DNA of 38,539 bases from a virus: positions 1 through 38,539 of IMG/VR virus record IMGVR_UViG_3300007734_000667; one strand, given 5' to 3'. The position numbers were made by a program, and so were the translations under genes. Below, in pieces: positions 1 to 8,423 of the stretch. Position 1 is the first letter of the stretch. Each line of letters begins with the position of its first letter. Below the pieces are notes generated by a model that worked only from the letters and a program-made list of their open reading frames with translations, did no database searches and was not told where the DNA came from.

Positions 1-144
1 AGGCCATCATCGAGACAATATCAAAGATTGTTCAAGACACTGTACCTATTGACACCAAAGATGTTATGGTAACTGACAAGAGTTCCACCGAGGGAGTATC
101 CGCCCTCGGTTCTAGCGTTCTCCCGAAAGTGGCGGGTACCGGAA
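1..144. repeat. Left copy of terminal overlap
   Basis: This stretch is repeated at the right end of the window with 5 mismatches in 144 bases (positions 12, 20, 56, 57 and 140). Both copies lie in the same reading frame of one gene, so the simplest reading is a circular or circularly permuted genome whose ends overlap. Two of the differences change Lys to Glu or the reverse, and the other three are silent. That fits true variants in a phage population better than random read errors. A genuine direct terminal repeat is the alternative. Confidence 0.9.
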
Positions 145-170
145 CGCCAAGTCTCTCGGTGGAACTCTAA
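3..170 (+). CDS. 3' part of zinc-ribbon protein (continues from 38224)
   Basis: The frame is open from the first bases and stops with TAA at 168-170. Joined across the map ends to the reading frame that starts at 38224, it gives a protein of 113 residues. This part encodes the C-terminal half, which is rich in Thr, Ser, Val and Asp and has no motif I recognise. The Cys pair that suggests a zinc ribbon is in the half at the other end of the window. The portal gene starts 27 bases downstream, so the two are probably cotranscribed. Confidence 0.85.
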   Translation, partial: AIIETISKIVQDTVPIDTKDVMVTDKSSTEGVSALGSSVLPKVAGTGTPSLSVEL

Positions 171-197
171 CTTTGTCGCAACGCCAAGGCGGAATAA

Positions 198-2405
198 ATG
201 GCTGAAGAATCTCCGTCCACAAGCGTAGTCTTGCAGCGCATTCAGCGTTTGTACGAGGCTACGTCAGACGTTCGTTTTATGATGCGTATTCGTCGCATCC
301 TTGTCTCCCGCGACAACCAGCCCGCTGATTCTGCATACACCGGCACCAATATCCCAGCGCCGTTCAACACTACGAACCTTGGGTTGCGGACGATGATTGA
401 TGCTCCTGCTGCTGCGTCACAGCACTTTGCTTCCCGCATTTCTTCCAACCTTCCTGACATCGAAGTTGTTCCTATCTCTAAGCGGTCGAACATCTCTGTC
501 ACGATTGACAAGCAGGCTGGTGAGCAAGAGCGCGTTGACTCTGCTCTGTGGGAAACGATGGGTGGGCGTGAGCAGCAGTGGAAGTGCGGCTGGGGCATGT
601 CCCTTGGCGGCGTTGCTTACTACCTCATCATGCCGCGCGACGCAGACTTTGGTATGCCAGACCGCATCTTCTATGATGACATGACAGACGACGAAATCGC
701 CGACCTTCAAAAGCAAGGCAAGGCTACGCTTACGAAGGTTGCTAACAAGTACGGCAAGATGGTGTATGCGGAGCCCGGTGATGTCTGGGCTGCTCGTCGT
801 CGTGAAGATTCTGAAAAGAAGGCACTTGCTGGACGTTCACTGTTTACACTCCGCGCTTTCCCTCGTGACATGTGCGATGTCGAAAAGGACTCCGACGGTG
901 TGAAGTGGGGCTACATTGTCGAGGAAGTCCCCGGCGATTCTATTGGTGAAGGCTCTGAGATTGCTATGGCAGCGGCTAAGACCGCTGGCGTAGACGACGA
1001 AGACATCGAGAAGTACGGCATCTTTGTTGATAAGAATGGCCGCATCATTGGCGGAATTTCCCACGGTGGCCCTGCCCAGTCTGACTGGAAGCGCCCCGAT
1101 GTCGTAACAATTGTTCGTTACTTTGACCGCATGGAGCAACGCATCTATGTTGCCCCGCGTGGCTCTGTTGAGTCTGCACTTGAAGTATTCCGTGGTGAGC
1201 ACGGCTGCAAAATTGAGGGCATTCCTGCTTGTCCGCTGGTTGAAGTGCCGTTCTTCCGCACTGACATCGATGTTCCGCGTCAGGCGTACTCAACTCCGCT
1301 TGACAAGATTTTTGCCTACACGCCGCTCATCAACCAGTTGCAGACTTTGCTCTCTAATGCTGCTGCGTTCGACCTTATTCCTCGTTGGGTTGTTGAACTC
1401 AAGGACGGGTCGATTCTGCGCGGCGAAGACGGCGAGCCAAAGATTGTTGAGTCAGGTCAGGTTCCCGGCCTAAACCCCAACGAGGCTGCTGCTTACCCCG
1501 GTACGTTGCGCCAGTTGACAATTCAGGGCGTGCGTGAACATGGCGAACTGCTGCGTGTTTACCTTGCGCAGTTGGCTGAGGCTATGCCGTCTCCAATTAC
1601 CACTGGTGCTTCTGGTTCTTCTGGTGCTGCATGGACGGCACAGACGCTCATCCAGCAGGCTCAGGAAACGCTGCGTCAGCCCGTCGATAACCACGCCCGA
1701 GCAGTGCAGACCATCCTCAAGATGTGCCACTCGTGGCTGCGTGAACTCGACATGCCAATTTACTTCACGTCGGCACCGGGCTTCCGCAAGAACAAGCGTT
1801 CTATCCGTGGCGTAATTGAGTTTGACCCCAAGAACTTCACCGACTCTATCTTTGTTACGCAGGAACTCGACACACCTGAAGAGCGGACTGTCCGCATTCA
1901 GGTCGGCATGACGCTCTGGCAACAGGGCGCTATCGACGATGACGTGTTCTATACCGAGTACATGCGTACCCCGGATGCACGGCAGGCAGTCATTGACCGC
2001 TACGTGCAGATGGTCATGGACTACGTTGTGTACGGCAAGGTTCCCGCTGGAGCCAACCCACAGATTTTCCAGCAGTCCCTTGTACTTCAGGTTGCTGACG
2101 GCGTTCGTGGTGCTATTCACTACGAACTGCTGAACACATCTCCTAACTACGCTTTGGCTGCTGCACGAAATCAGGCGCAGCAGAACCAGATGATGCAGCA
2201 GCAAGCCGCTCTCCCGCCCGCTACTCAGGGCGGCTCTACAAACATTGCAGAAGGCGGAGTTGAACCGGAAGGTTACCAGCCTAACCTTGCATATCAGGCA
2301 GGCATTCGCCGCCCCGGTATCGGTATGGCTGAAACGCTAGAAGGTCAGGTTGGCGGGAGAGTTGGCGGTGAAGGGCTTTCAGTTCCCGCTGGAGTACAGG
2401 CCTAA
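198..2405 (+). CDS. Portal protein
   Basis: This 735-residue protein is read as the portal, the dodecameric ring at the capsid vertex through which DNA is packaged and ejected. The identification rests on its place (two small genes after the large terminase, upstream of scaffold and capsid), its length (the P22 portal is about 725 residues), and its composition. It has an acidic/aromatic core, an Arg-rich N-terminus, and a Gln/Ala-rich C-terminal tail with runs of Gln around residues 660-680, like the low-complexity barrel end of P22-type portals. The ATG is preceded by a purine-rich AAGGCGGA. The stop overlaps the next start (TAATG). Confidence 0.85.
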   Translation: MAEESPSTSVVLQRIQRLYEATSDVRFMMRIRRILVSRDNQPADSAYTGTNIPAPFNTTNLGLRTMIDAPAAASQHFASRISSNLPDIEVVPISKRSNISVTIDKQAGEQERVDSALWETMGGREQQWKCGWGMSLGGVAYYLIMPRDADFGMPDRIFYDDMTDDEIADLQKQGKATLTKVANKYGKMVYAEPGDVWAARRREDSEKKALAGRSLFTLRAFPRDMCDVEKDSDGVKWGYIVEEVPGDSIGEGSEIAMAAAKTAGVDDEDIEKYGIFVDKNGRIIGGISHGGPAQSDWKRPDVVTIVRYFDRMEQRIYVAPRGSVESALEVFRGEHGCKIEGIPACPLVEVPFFRTDIDVPRQAYSTPLDKIFAYTPLINQLQTLLSNAAAFDLIPRWVVELKDGSILRGEDGEPKIVESGQVPGLNPNEAAAYPGTLRQLTIQGVREHGELLRVYLAQLAEAMPSPITTGASGSSGAAWTAQTLIQQAQETLRQPVDNHARAVQTILKMCHSWLRELDMPIYFTSAPGFRKNKRSIRGVIEFDPKNFTDSIFVTQELDTPEERTVRIQVGMTLWQQGAIDDDVFYTEYMRTPDARQAVIDRYVQMVMDYVVYGKVPAGANPQIFQQSLVLQVADGVRGAIHYELLNTSPNYALAAARNQAQQNQMMQQQAALPPATQGGSTNIAEGGVEPEGYQPNLAYQAGIRRPGIGMAETLEGQVGGRVGGEGLSVPAGVQA

Positions 2406-2716
2406 TGCCTACCAGTAATAACATCGAACTCTGGAATGAAATCCGCGAACAAGCGTTTGAACGCTGCATGGAACTGTCGCGTGAACTTATTGAATCTTCT
2501 TTGTCGCCAGAGGGTATGGCATTTGGAGACAAACAGATGACTAAGGGACAGCGTATCCTTAGGTTCCAGATGGACGCAGCGTCCGGTGCGCTTGACGTTC
2601 TTAAGTACCAGAGTCCGCGTATTTACGAGGATTATGTAGACCAGTATCTTCGTGATGTACAAGACTCTGCTCTCGTCCAAAAACTGATGCAGCCTCCTGC
2701 GATTGGCGGAATCTAA
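2405..2716 (+). CDS. Small protein between portal and large virion protein
   Basis: The gene encodes 103 residues with no Cys and a largely helical, charged composition. Both ends overlap neighbours by the TAATG arrangement, so it is translationally coupled to the portal and to the following large gene. I do not recognise the family. The position just after the portal, and the helical character, would suit a head-assembly or connector accessory protein, but that is inference only. Confidence 0.75.
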   Translation: MPTSNNIELWNEIREQAFERCMELSRELIESSLSPEGMAFGDKQMTKGQRILRFQMDAASGALDVLKYQSPRIYEDYVDQYLRDVQDSALVQKLMQPPAIGGI

Positions 2717-5316
2717 TGCCTTGGCAATACATTGATGGTCAGCAGGTTTGGATTCCAGAAGAAGGACAGGCCACTCCTCCCGGTGATTGGTTTGGGAATA
2801 TTCTGTCCTCATTTAAGAGTAACAATGAGCAGCAGCCCGCTACTACTGAAACACCAGCGCCATTTAATCCAAGGCAGTTTTACTCAACTGGAACTAATGA
2901 AGATCGTATCAATTTTCTAAAGAACCTTGGTCTTTCTTACGGAGGTGGAGAGGCTGGCACTGCTGTATGGATTGCTCCGAGTGGTGAACGGATTCCTGAA
3001 TCCGCCATTGTTCAAGGAATTATGGAAGGCACTTTTAAAGGGGTAGCCCCCGCTCGTGTCACTGGCGGCACTGGCGGCACTCCTGCTTATGTTTCTGCTG
3101 CTCAGGCTGAAAATTACCTAGCCTCGGCTGAACTTGCTCGCGCTCAGGCTGCAAACATTCCCGTTCAACAGCAACTTGAACGGGACAAGCAGATTGCTGC
3201 TGAGGCTGCACGCAAGTTTGGTCAGGGCGCTCAACTAATCGGTCTTCAGACTGGCAATCAAGACCTTGCAAATCGCGGCAGTCAGATTGTTTTTGACCAG
3301 AGCAATGCAGTTGCTCAGTCTCAAAATCGCATTATAGAACTTGGTATTACTCAAGATAATCTTCGTGCCAAGAGTCAGTATGACACTGACATGGCAAATA
3401 CTGCTGCTGCAAATGCTGCGCAACAGTTTAATATTACTACTGGTCTTACTGTTGACCAGTTGAATGAGGCTGCTGCTCGTCAAAAGCAGCAAGACATGCA
3501 GGCTCTTGCCCGTGACATTGCCGAGGCTGCCAAGGCTCCCGGTGACTACGGCAAGTTGGCTGCTCTAACTCTTGCCAATGCTGGTTGGGGTGCTCCCAAT
3601 ACTGCCATTGGTAAGGGTGAAGACCTTCGCACTGCTCAGTCTATGGCACCTCTTGAGAGTCAGTTGCGTACGCGACAAGACGTTATGGCTCGACCAGATA
3701 GGCCGTACACTTTTACGTCATATACGCCAACTATGGTGCAGGCACCTGTCATTGCACCTATTGATGTAAGCAAGTTTGCTATGCCACAGCAAACCATGAC
3801 GATGGCTGATGTTAATCGTCAGAAGCGTGAAGGTCTTGCTGCTATTGCTGGTCTTGGTTCAAGCAGTGGGGCAATGTCCCCCGGTGCTTACACGAGCAAT
3901 CTTGCTTCGCAACTTCAGTCTGGCGCTTCTTCTGCTGATGTAAACGCACAACTTAATCAAGCAATTGCTAACCAAATTGCCTCTCTCCCCGGCCCTCAGG
4001 GTGGGAGTGGTGGCGTTCCTGCTGCGGCTGAAGGCGGGATTGTTCCTCGTTACGAAGACGGCGGTGTAAACAACAGCAGTGAGTTTAATCCTATTGCTGT
4101 TTACCAGATGCTTCGTTCTGGTGGTGCCAGCGAACAGCAGGCTGCTGACTTCATCAATACTATTTTGCGTAGTGATCAGGCTCTTGCAAGTAACACTGCT
4201 GCTAAGACTGCTTCTGATGCAGAGGCCGCTGCTCGTGTTGCGCAGCCAGTTTATCGGCCTGTTTCGCAGCGCATGACCGATGCAAGCAATGACACTGAGG
4301 CGCAGTTGCTTCGTCTTGGTATGTCCAACCCGTATCAGCGTACTAGCGGGTATGACGAAGGCGACGCTGCTCCTGCTGCTGCTGGATTTAACCCTGCAAT
4401 GTACAGTCCTGCAAGCGGTGGGTACTACCCTGCTGAGGATGCAGCCCCTGCTGCTTTTGGATTGACTCCGCAGGTAACAGAAAACAGCGCATGGCAGGCG
4501 CGCAAGGAAAAATTTGACTCAGACTTTTCGTCACTGAAGTCTGGTCAAATTACTGGACAAGAATTTGAGAACCGAAATAAGGATCTTGACGACAACCAGT
4601 TTTTGCAGTTTACACGGCTGTATGGCATTCCTGCTGCCGGTTCCGCTGCTCTTGCATTTGGTGCTTCCCTCCCATCAATTGCTCGATGGGTTATGAAAGG
4701 TAATCAGTACAATTATCGTCCTGCGTTTGATTACAACGTGCTTCAGGGGACTGTACCTCAGGGCGCTACACCACAAGCACGCATAGATCCAAATGTGTTT
4801 CGCAGTGTTGGCCTTGGCGGAACAATTGAAGATGCACAGCGACTCGGCCTGTACGCCACAGGTGGAGTTGCTAATGGTGCCTACATCTCTGGTGAGCGTG
4901 GCCCGGAACTGAACATTCCAATTGGCGATAAGACTATCGTGCTCAACCAGAAGCAGATGAAGGCTGCTGGCATTGACCTTAAGAAGTTGATGGCTGGCTC
5001 TAAGAAGCCTGAAAAGTTTGCTAATGGCGGAATCTTTGATGCTGGCTGGGGCAACGTGCAAGACCAAGACCGCACGATGTCAATGCAGTTCCTGAACGAT
5101 GCACTGGCCCGTGCTCGCGCCGGTACGCCGTTTCAGGAGGGGGCGCTCCCTGCTCCAGTCTACGCATCTAGCCCCGGTTTCAGCCCGCTTGTTACGCAGG
5201 TTCTTGGTTCCCTGACCTCTATGGCGCAGGGTGTTCCCACGGAATACTTCCAAGAACTTGCCGCTAAGTACCGTCCGTCTGGTGTCCGTGAGTCTGTTAC
5301 GCAGAGGAGCGCGTAA
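2716..5316 (+). CDS. Large putative internal virion (ejection) protein with tape-measure-like motifs
   Basis: This 866-residue protein is very rich in Ala, Gln and Ser. Residues roughly 130-270 have a heptad-like Ala/Gln pattern suggesting long helices. It carries several Gly-Gly segments of the kind seen near the C-terminus of tape-measure and internal virion proteins: [13 protein letters not shown] around 440, an [12 protein letters not shown] motif around 730, and FANGGIF around 770. No tail-tube or sheath gene is present, so an internal or ejection protein of a short-tailed phage is more likely than a true tape measure. I see no lytic transglycosylase motif. The start overlaps the previous stop (TAATG). 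Confidence 0.6.
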   Translation: MPWQYIDGQQVWIPEEGQATPPGDWFGNILSSFKSNNEQQPATTETPAPFNPRQFYSTGTNEDRINFLKNLGLSYGGGEAGTAVWIAPSGERIPESAIVQGIMEGTFKGVAPARVTGGTGGTPAYVSAAQAENYLASAELARAQAANIPVQQQLERDKQIAAEAARKFGQGAQLIGLQTGNQDLANRGSQIVFDQSNAVAQSQNRIIELGITQDNLRAKSQYDTDMANTAAANAAQQFNITTGLTVDQLNEAAARQKQQDMQALARDIAEAAKAPGDYGKLAALTLANAGWGAPNTAIGKGEDLRTAQSMAPLESQLRTRQDVMARPDRPYTFTSYTPTMVQAPVIAPIDVSKFAMPQQTMTMADVNRQKREGLAAIAGLGSSSGAMSPGAYTSNLASQLQSGASSADVNAQLNQAIANQIASLPGPQGGSGGVPAAAEGGIVPRYEDGGVNNSSEFNPIAVYQMLRSGGASEQQAADFINTILRSDQALASNTAAKTASDAEAAARVAQPVYRPVSQRMTDASNDTEAQLLRLGMSNPYQRTSGYDEGDAAPAAAGFNPAMYSPASGGYYPAEDAAPAAFGLTPQVTENSAWQARKEKFDSDFSSLKSGQITGQEFENRNKDLDDNQFLQFTRLYGIPAAGSAALAFGASLPSIARWVMKGNQYNYRPAFDYNVLQGTVPQGATPQARIDPNVFRSVGLGGTIEDAQRLGLYATGGVANGAYISGERGPELNIPIGDKTIVLNQKQMKAAGIDLKKLMAGSKKPEKFANGGIFDAGWGNVQDQDRTMSMQFLNDALARARAGTPFQEGALPAPVYASSPGFSPLVTQVLGSLTSMAQGVPTEYFQELAAKYRPSGVRESVTQRSA

Positions 5317-5453
5317 TGCCACTGAAGAAGGGTTCAAGCCAGAAGGTCATCTCGTCTAACATCAAGACTGAGATGGCTCATGGCAAGCCACAGAAGCAGG
5401 CTATTGCTATTGCCATGCGTTCCGCTGGTAAGAGCAAGAAGGGAATGAAGTAG
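5316..5453 (+). CDS. Small basic conserved phage protein (MPLKKGSS family)
   Basis: This 45-residue, Lys-rich protein begins [16 protein letters not shown] and contains [12 protein letters not shown] and KSKKG. It matches the pattern of a tiny protein that I know from many environmental phage genomes and whose function is unknown. The ATG overlaps the stop of the preceding virion gene, and its own stop overlaps the GTG of the next gene, so all three are coupled. It may bind DNA or be packaged in the virion; nothing in the sequence decides this. Confidence 0.8.
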   Translation: MPLKKGSSQKVISSNIKTEMAHGKPQKQAIAIAMRSAGKSKKGMK

Positions 5454-5590
5454 TGGACACGAACTGCAAGGACTGCGGCTGCGACCCGTGTTGCTGCGGC
5501 CCGAAGAAGGCTATCTACGCTGACTACTCTATGCCGGTGGTCAACGTGGTAAAGCCTAAGGGTTCTAAGTCTTCGAACACGGTGAAGTAA
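5453..5590 (+). CDS. Cys-rich 45-residue protein
   Basis: A GTG start overlaps the TAG of the previous gene (TAGTG). An AAGGG about ten bases upstream can serve as ribosome binding site. The N-terminus has six Cys in an eleven-residue span (CKDCGCDPCCC), and the rest is a short Val/Lys/Ser tail ending NTVK. The cluster could bind a metal, as in metallothioneins, or form a lipid- or disulfide-modified tip. I do not know a family for it. Its position between two conserved small structural-region genes and its coupled start support real translation. Confidence 0.7.
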   Translation: MDTNCKDCGCDPCCCGPKKAIYADYSMPVVNVVKPKGSKSSNTVK

Positions 5591-5591
5591 C

Positions 5592-5891
5592 GTGGCTTCC
5601 CCCGCTTGGCAGCGCAAGGAGGGTAAGAACCCTGCTGGCGGCCTTAACGAGAAGGGACGTGCTTCTGCTCGTGCCGAAGGCCACAACTTGAAGCCGCCCG
5701 TAAAGTCGGGCGGCAACCCGCGCCGAGCCTCGTTCCTTGCCCGCATGGGCAATGCGCCGGGGCCGGAGCGCAAGCCAAACGGGGAGCCAACTCGGTTGCT
5801 TCTTTCCTTGCAGGCTTGGGGTGCTTCCTCCAAGGCTGATGCCAAGGCAAAGGCAAAGGCAATCTCGGCTCGCAATAAAGGAAAGAAGTAA
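5592..5891 (+). CDS. Small basic conserved phage protein (DUF6321-like)
   Basis: The 99-residue product starts at GTG, one base after the previous stop. It contains WQRKEGKNPAGGLNEKGRAS, LKPPVKSGGNPRR and SFLARMGNAPGPE, then an RLLLSLQAWGASSKADA segment and a Lys/Ala tail. This combination is characteristic of a small basic family common in environmental phages. I believe it is DUF6321, but I give that number from memory. The function is unknown. The very high Lys/Arg content suggests binding to nucleic acid or to an acidic virion surface. Confidence 0.85.
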   Translation: MASPAWQRKEGKNPAGGLNEKGRASARAEGHNLKPPVKSGGNPRRASFLARMGNAPGPERKPNGEPTRLLLSLQAWGASSKADAKAKAKAISARNKGKK

Positions 5892-6296
5892 ATGACTCTC
5901 GTTCTCCCTAACGTCGGTGAGACGTTCCTCCTGAACCTGATGACCAACAATGCCAGCACGCAGAACCTGACGCTGCGTCTGTACTCGAACAACTACACTC
6001 CTGTCGAGGCTTCGACGTACGCTTCGTTTACCGAGGCTACGTTCACTGGGTACTCGGCGGCGGCGCTGACTGCTGGTTCGTGGACGATTACCGCTGCCGA
6101 CCCGTCCACCGCTGCGTACCCGCAGGTGACGTTTACATCGACGGCTGGTTCCCAGAACCAGAATATCTACGGTTACTACGTCACTCGCGCCACTGGCCCC
6201 GAGGTCGTGTTTGCCGAACTGTTTACGGACGGCCCGTACAACATCGCTAACAACGGTGACGCTATCAAGATTACCCTGAACTTCACGATGGCATAG
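5892..6296 (+). CDS. Putative virion structural protein
   Basis: This 134-residue protein starts directly after the previous stop; the AAAGGAAAG ahead of the ATG is a usable ribosome binding site. It is rich in Thr, Asn, Tyr and Ala, has no Cys, and reads as beta-strands (NLTLRLYSNNY, SWTITAAD, VVFAELFTDGPYNI). Proteins with this look often sit beside capsid or tail-decoration genes of phages. I cannot name a precise role. Confidence 0.75.
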   Translation: MTLVLPNVGETFLLNLMTNNASTQNLTLRLYSNNYTPVEASTYASFTEATFTGYSAAALTAGSWTITAADPSTAAYPQVTFTSTAGSQNQNIYGYYVTRATGPEVVFAELFTDGPYNIANNGDAIKITLNFTMA

Positions 6297-6317
6297 CCGC
6301 AGTAGCGGAGTAAATAA

Positions 6318-7421
6318 GTGGCCCAGACCCTCTTTGGTTCTGCCTATTTCGGCACGGACTACTTTGGGTCTGGGCCTACTACTTTCACGTACTCTGGCTC
6401 GGGTGGTGCAACTGCTGGTGGTGCTGCAACTACCAGTGTCCTTCACATCAAGTCGTACACCGGCTCCGGCGGCGGTACTGCTGGTGGTGCCGCTACTACT
6501 TCAGTCCTCCACATCAAGGCCTATACAGGTTCAGGTGGTGCAACTGCTGGCGGCGCTGCCACAACATCTGTCCTGCACGTCAAGGCATACGTTGGTTCTG
6601 GTGGTGCTGTTGCAGGTGGTGCAGCCACAACCCTTCTTTCTCGTACGTACACGTACGTCGGTTCAGGCGGTGCCACTGCCGGTGGCGCTGCAACAACCGA
6701 ATACCTGCGAGTCTTTAGTTATGTAGGCTCAGGCGGCGCTACTGCTGGCGGTGCCGCTGAAACTCTGTTTGTAAACATCCAAGAGTACACGGGCAGCGGT
6801 GGCGCAACTGCTGGTGGAGCGGCTACTACATCAGTCCTGCACGTTTACACGTACGCAGGGTCTGGCGGCGCTAACGCTGGTGGTGCAGCCGATACGGTTT
6901 TCAACAGGACTTACGAGTACGTTGGCAGTGGCGGCGCTACCGCTGGTGGAGCAGCCTCAACTTTTGTTCTGCATGTTTACACATATGCAGGAAGTGGTGG
7001 CGCTACAGCGGGTGGTGCTGCTGAAACGCTGTTCGTTCATATCTATGACTACACTGGTTCCGGCGGAGCGACCGCAGGCGGGGCGGCTACCACCTCTGTA
7101 CTGCACGTTAATTCGTATGTGGGTTCCGGTGGCGCTACCGCTGGCGGGTCTGCTGACGTTCTGCACATCAAGGTCTACGCAGGCTCTGGCGGTGCCACTG
7201 CTGGCGGCGCAGCGGTCGTGGTATGGGAACCAGCAGCGCCCGGTACGGTGGTTATCTACGATGTTCAGGTCAGTGGTTACGTCATGGTTGTCGAGACTTC
7301 CCCTACCGTCGAAGTACACGACACGTTATATGGCGGTACACTGAGTCTAGTAGATTTTGCCCCAACCGCTATGCTTTACGACATGGCTCTTGGAGGAACG
7401 GCGGTGCTGGTAGATGTCTAA
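6318..7421 (+). CDS. Thirteen-fold Gly/Ala-repeat protein, probable virion surface fibre
   Basis: A GTG start is set by GGAG eight bases upstream. The 367-residue product has a short N-terminal segment (LFGSAYFGTDYFGSGP). Thirteen tandem repeats follow, of about 22 residues each with consensus Y-x-GSGGATAGGAAxT-x-x-x-L-H-V-x-x. A non-repetitive beta-rich C-terminal domain of about 70 residues ends it. The repeats differ freely at synonymous codon positions while the GSGG/AGGAA core is kept, so the protein sequence is under selection. The repeat pattern suggests a stacked beta or polyglycine-helix rod. An AYFG-x-x-x-F-x-SGP segment also occurs in the tail protein at 17508. Role inferred: virion surface or adhesin. 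Confidence 0.7.
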   Translation: MAQTLFGSAYFGTDYFGSGPTTFTYSGSGGATAGGAATTSVLHIKSYTGSGGGTAGGAATTSVLHIKAYTGSGGATAGGAATTSVLHVKAYVGSGGAVAGGAATTLLSRTYTYVGSGGATAGGAATTEYLRVFSYVGSGGATAGGAAETLFVNIQEYTGSGGATAGGAATTSVLHVYTYAGSGGANAGGAADTVFNRTYEYVGSGGATAGGAASTFVLHVYTYAGSGGATAGGAAETLFVHIYDYTGSGGATAGGAATTSVLHVNSYVGSGGATAGGSADVLHIKVYAGSGGATAGGAAVVVWEPAAPGTVVIYDVQVSGYVMVVETSPTVEVHDTLYGGTLSLVDFAPTAMLYDMALGGTAVLVDV

Positions 7422-7707
7422 TTACACGACCGGAACGATGGTGCGTTTGAACGGTTCATTCCGCACTATCTATGGTGTCCTTGACGACCCGGCCACGGTG
7501 ACGTTTGAGATGCAGGTTCCCGACGGGACTATCACGACGTACACCTACGGCGTTGACAACGAACTTATCCGCGAATCGGAGGGCAACTACTACGTAGATT
7601 GGACGACCTCTGACGTTGGTACGTACACGTACCGCTTTGCTTCCGTTGGCACGGTGACGGCGGCAAACGAAAACACCTTCACTGTGCCTACCTCACCGTT
7701 TGCATAG
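7414..7707 (+). CDS. Putative beta-sandwich virion protein
   Basis: The 97-residue product overlaps the end of the repeat protein by 8 bases in another frame. It reads as a single Ig-like or beta-sandwich domain: MVRLNGSFRT, DPATVTFEMQVPDGTITTYTYG, GNYYVDWTTSDVGTYTYRF, then AANENTFTV at the end. Small proteins of this type recur beside structural genes in many phages. The exact role is unknown. Coupling to the repeat protein suggests they act together. Confidence 0.75.
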   Translation: MSNYTTGTMVRLNGSFRTIYGVLDDPATVTFEMQVPDGTITTYTYGVDNELIRESEGNYYVDWTTSDVGTYTYRFASVGTVTAANENTFTVPTSPFA

Positions 7708-7716
7708 GAGTACACA

Positions 7717-7992
7717 ATGGCTGGTTACGGCATGAAGAAGATGGCTACTGGTGGTATGACTGGCCGCCCGAAGACTATGGGTGCCGCGATGAAGAAGGTC
7801 GAGAAGTCCGCCGCTGACCGCCGCCTCGACAAGATGGCTGGCGTCAAGGAGGGTTCGGCCAAGGACATCCGCGCCGACAAGATGCAGGCCAAGAACCTGA
7901 TGGCTAACAAGTCGCAGGTTAATGGTGGCGTCAAGGCTGCTTACGGCGTCAACAAGATGTCTAAGGGCGGCATGATGAAGCGTGGCAAGTAA
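7717..7992 (+). CDS. Small basic Met/Gly/Lys-rich protein
   Basis: An AGGAG seven bases before the ATG fixes the start. The 91-residue product is strongly basic, with repeated GGM and KM motifs (KKMATGGMTGR, KMSKGGMMKRGK) and an Arg/Asp/Ala helical centre. I know such proteins from environmental phage genomes, but no function has been assigned to them. It belongs to a run of four small basic genes (5316-5891 and 7717-8421) that flank the repeat protein, and may be DNA-binding or packaged. Confidence 0.75.
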   Translation: MAGYGMKKMATGGMTGRPKTMGAAMKKVEKSAADRRLDKMAGVKEGSAKDIRADKMQAKNLMANKSQVNGGVKAAYGVNKMSKGGMMKRGK

Positions 7993-8176
7993 ACAGCCAT
8001 CCAAAAGCAAGGTAAACGCAGCGGGCAATTACACAAAGCCCGCTATGCGTAAGTCTTTGTTTGAAAAGATTAAGGGTCAGGAAACCCAAGGCACTAAGGC
8101 TGGTCAGTGGTCAGCGCGTAAAGCGCAACTTCTTGCCAAGCAATACAAGGCTAAGGGTGGCGGGTACAAAGACTAA
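7982..8176 (+). CDS. Small basic conserved phage protein (KPAMRKSLFEKIK/QWSARKAQLLAK family)
   Basis: The 64-residue product starts at GTG, overlapping the previous gene by 11 bases. It contains KVNAAGNYTKPAMRK, GTKAGQWSARKAQLLAK and a GGGY end. I recognise this as a conserved small phage and bacterial family of unknown function; I recall DUF5872 for it but do not trust the number fully. The basic, helical sequence fits nucleic-acid binding. The stop overlaps the next start (TAATG). Confidence 0.8.
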   Translation: MASKQPSKSKVNAAGNYTKPAMRKSLFEKIKGQETQGTKAGQWSARKAQLLAKQYKAKGGGYKD

Positions 8177-8421
8177 TGGAAAAACCGCAGCGTTCGCTTA
8201 AGGCTTGGACTGAACAAAAGTGGCGCACCAAGTCTGGCAAGCCATCGTCTAAGACTGGCGAACGCTACCTGCCCGAGTCTGCTATTAAGGCTTTGACGCC
8301 CGCTGAGTACGCAGCAACAACTCGTGCAAAGCGGGCGGGCAAAGCAAAAGGCCAGCAGTTTGTGAGTCAACCAAAGTCCATTGCGGCAAAAGTTCGACCT
8401 CATAGGCAAAAAGGTAAATAA
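8176..8421 (+). CDS. Small basic conserved phage protein (SLKAWTEQKWRTKSG family)
   Basis: The 81-residue, Lys/Arg-rich protein has the conserved segments LKAWTEQKWRTKSGKPS, TGERYLPESAIKALTPAEYA and TTRAKRAGKAKGQQF. It is a widespread small phage protein with no known function, often encoded next to the family of the preceding gene, as here. The ATG overlaps the previous stop. It closes the run of small basic genes before the next large virion gene. Confidence 0.8.
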   Translation: MEKPQRSLKAWTEQKWRTKSGKPSSKTGERYLPESAIKALTPAEYAATTRAKRAGKAKGQQFVSQPKSIAAKVRPHRQKGK

Positions 8422-8423
8422 CA

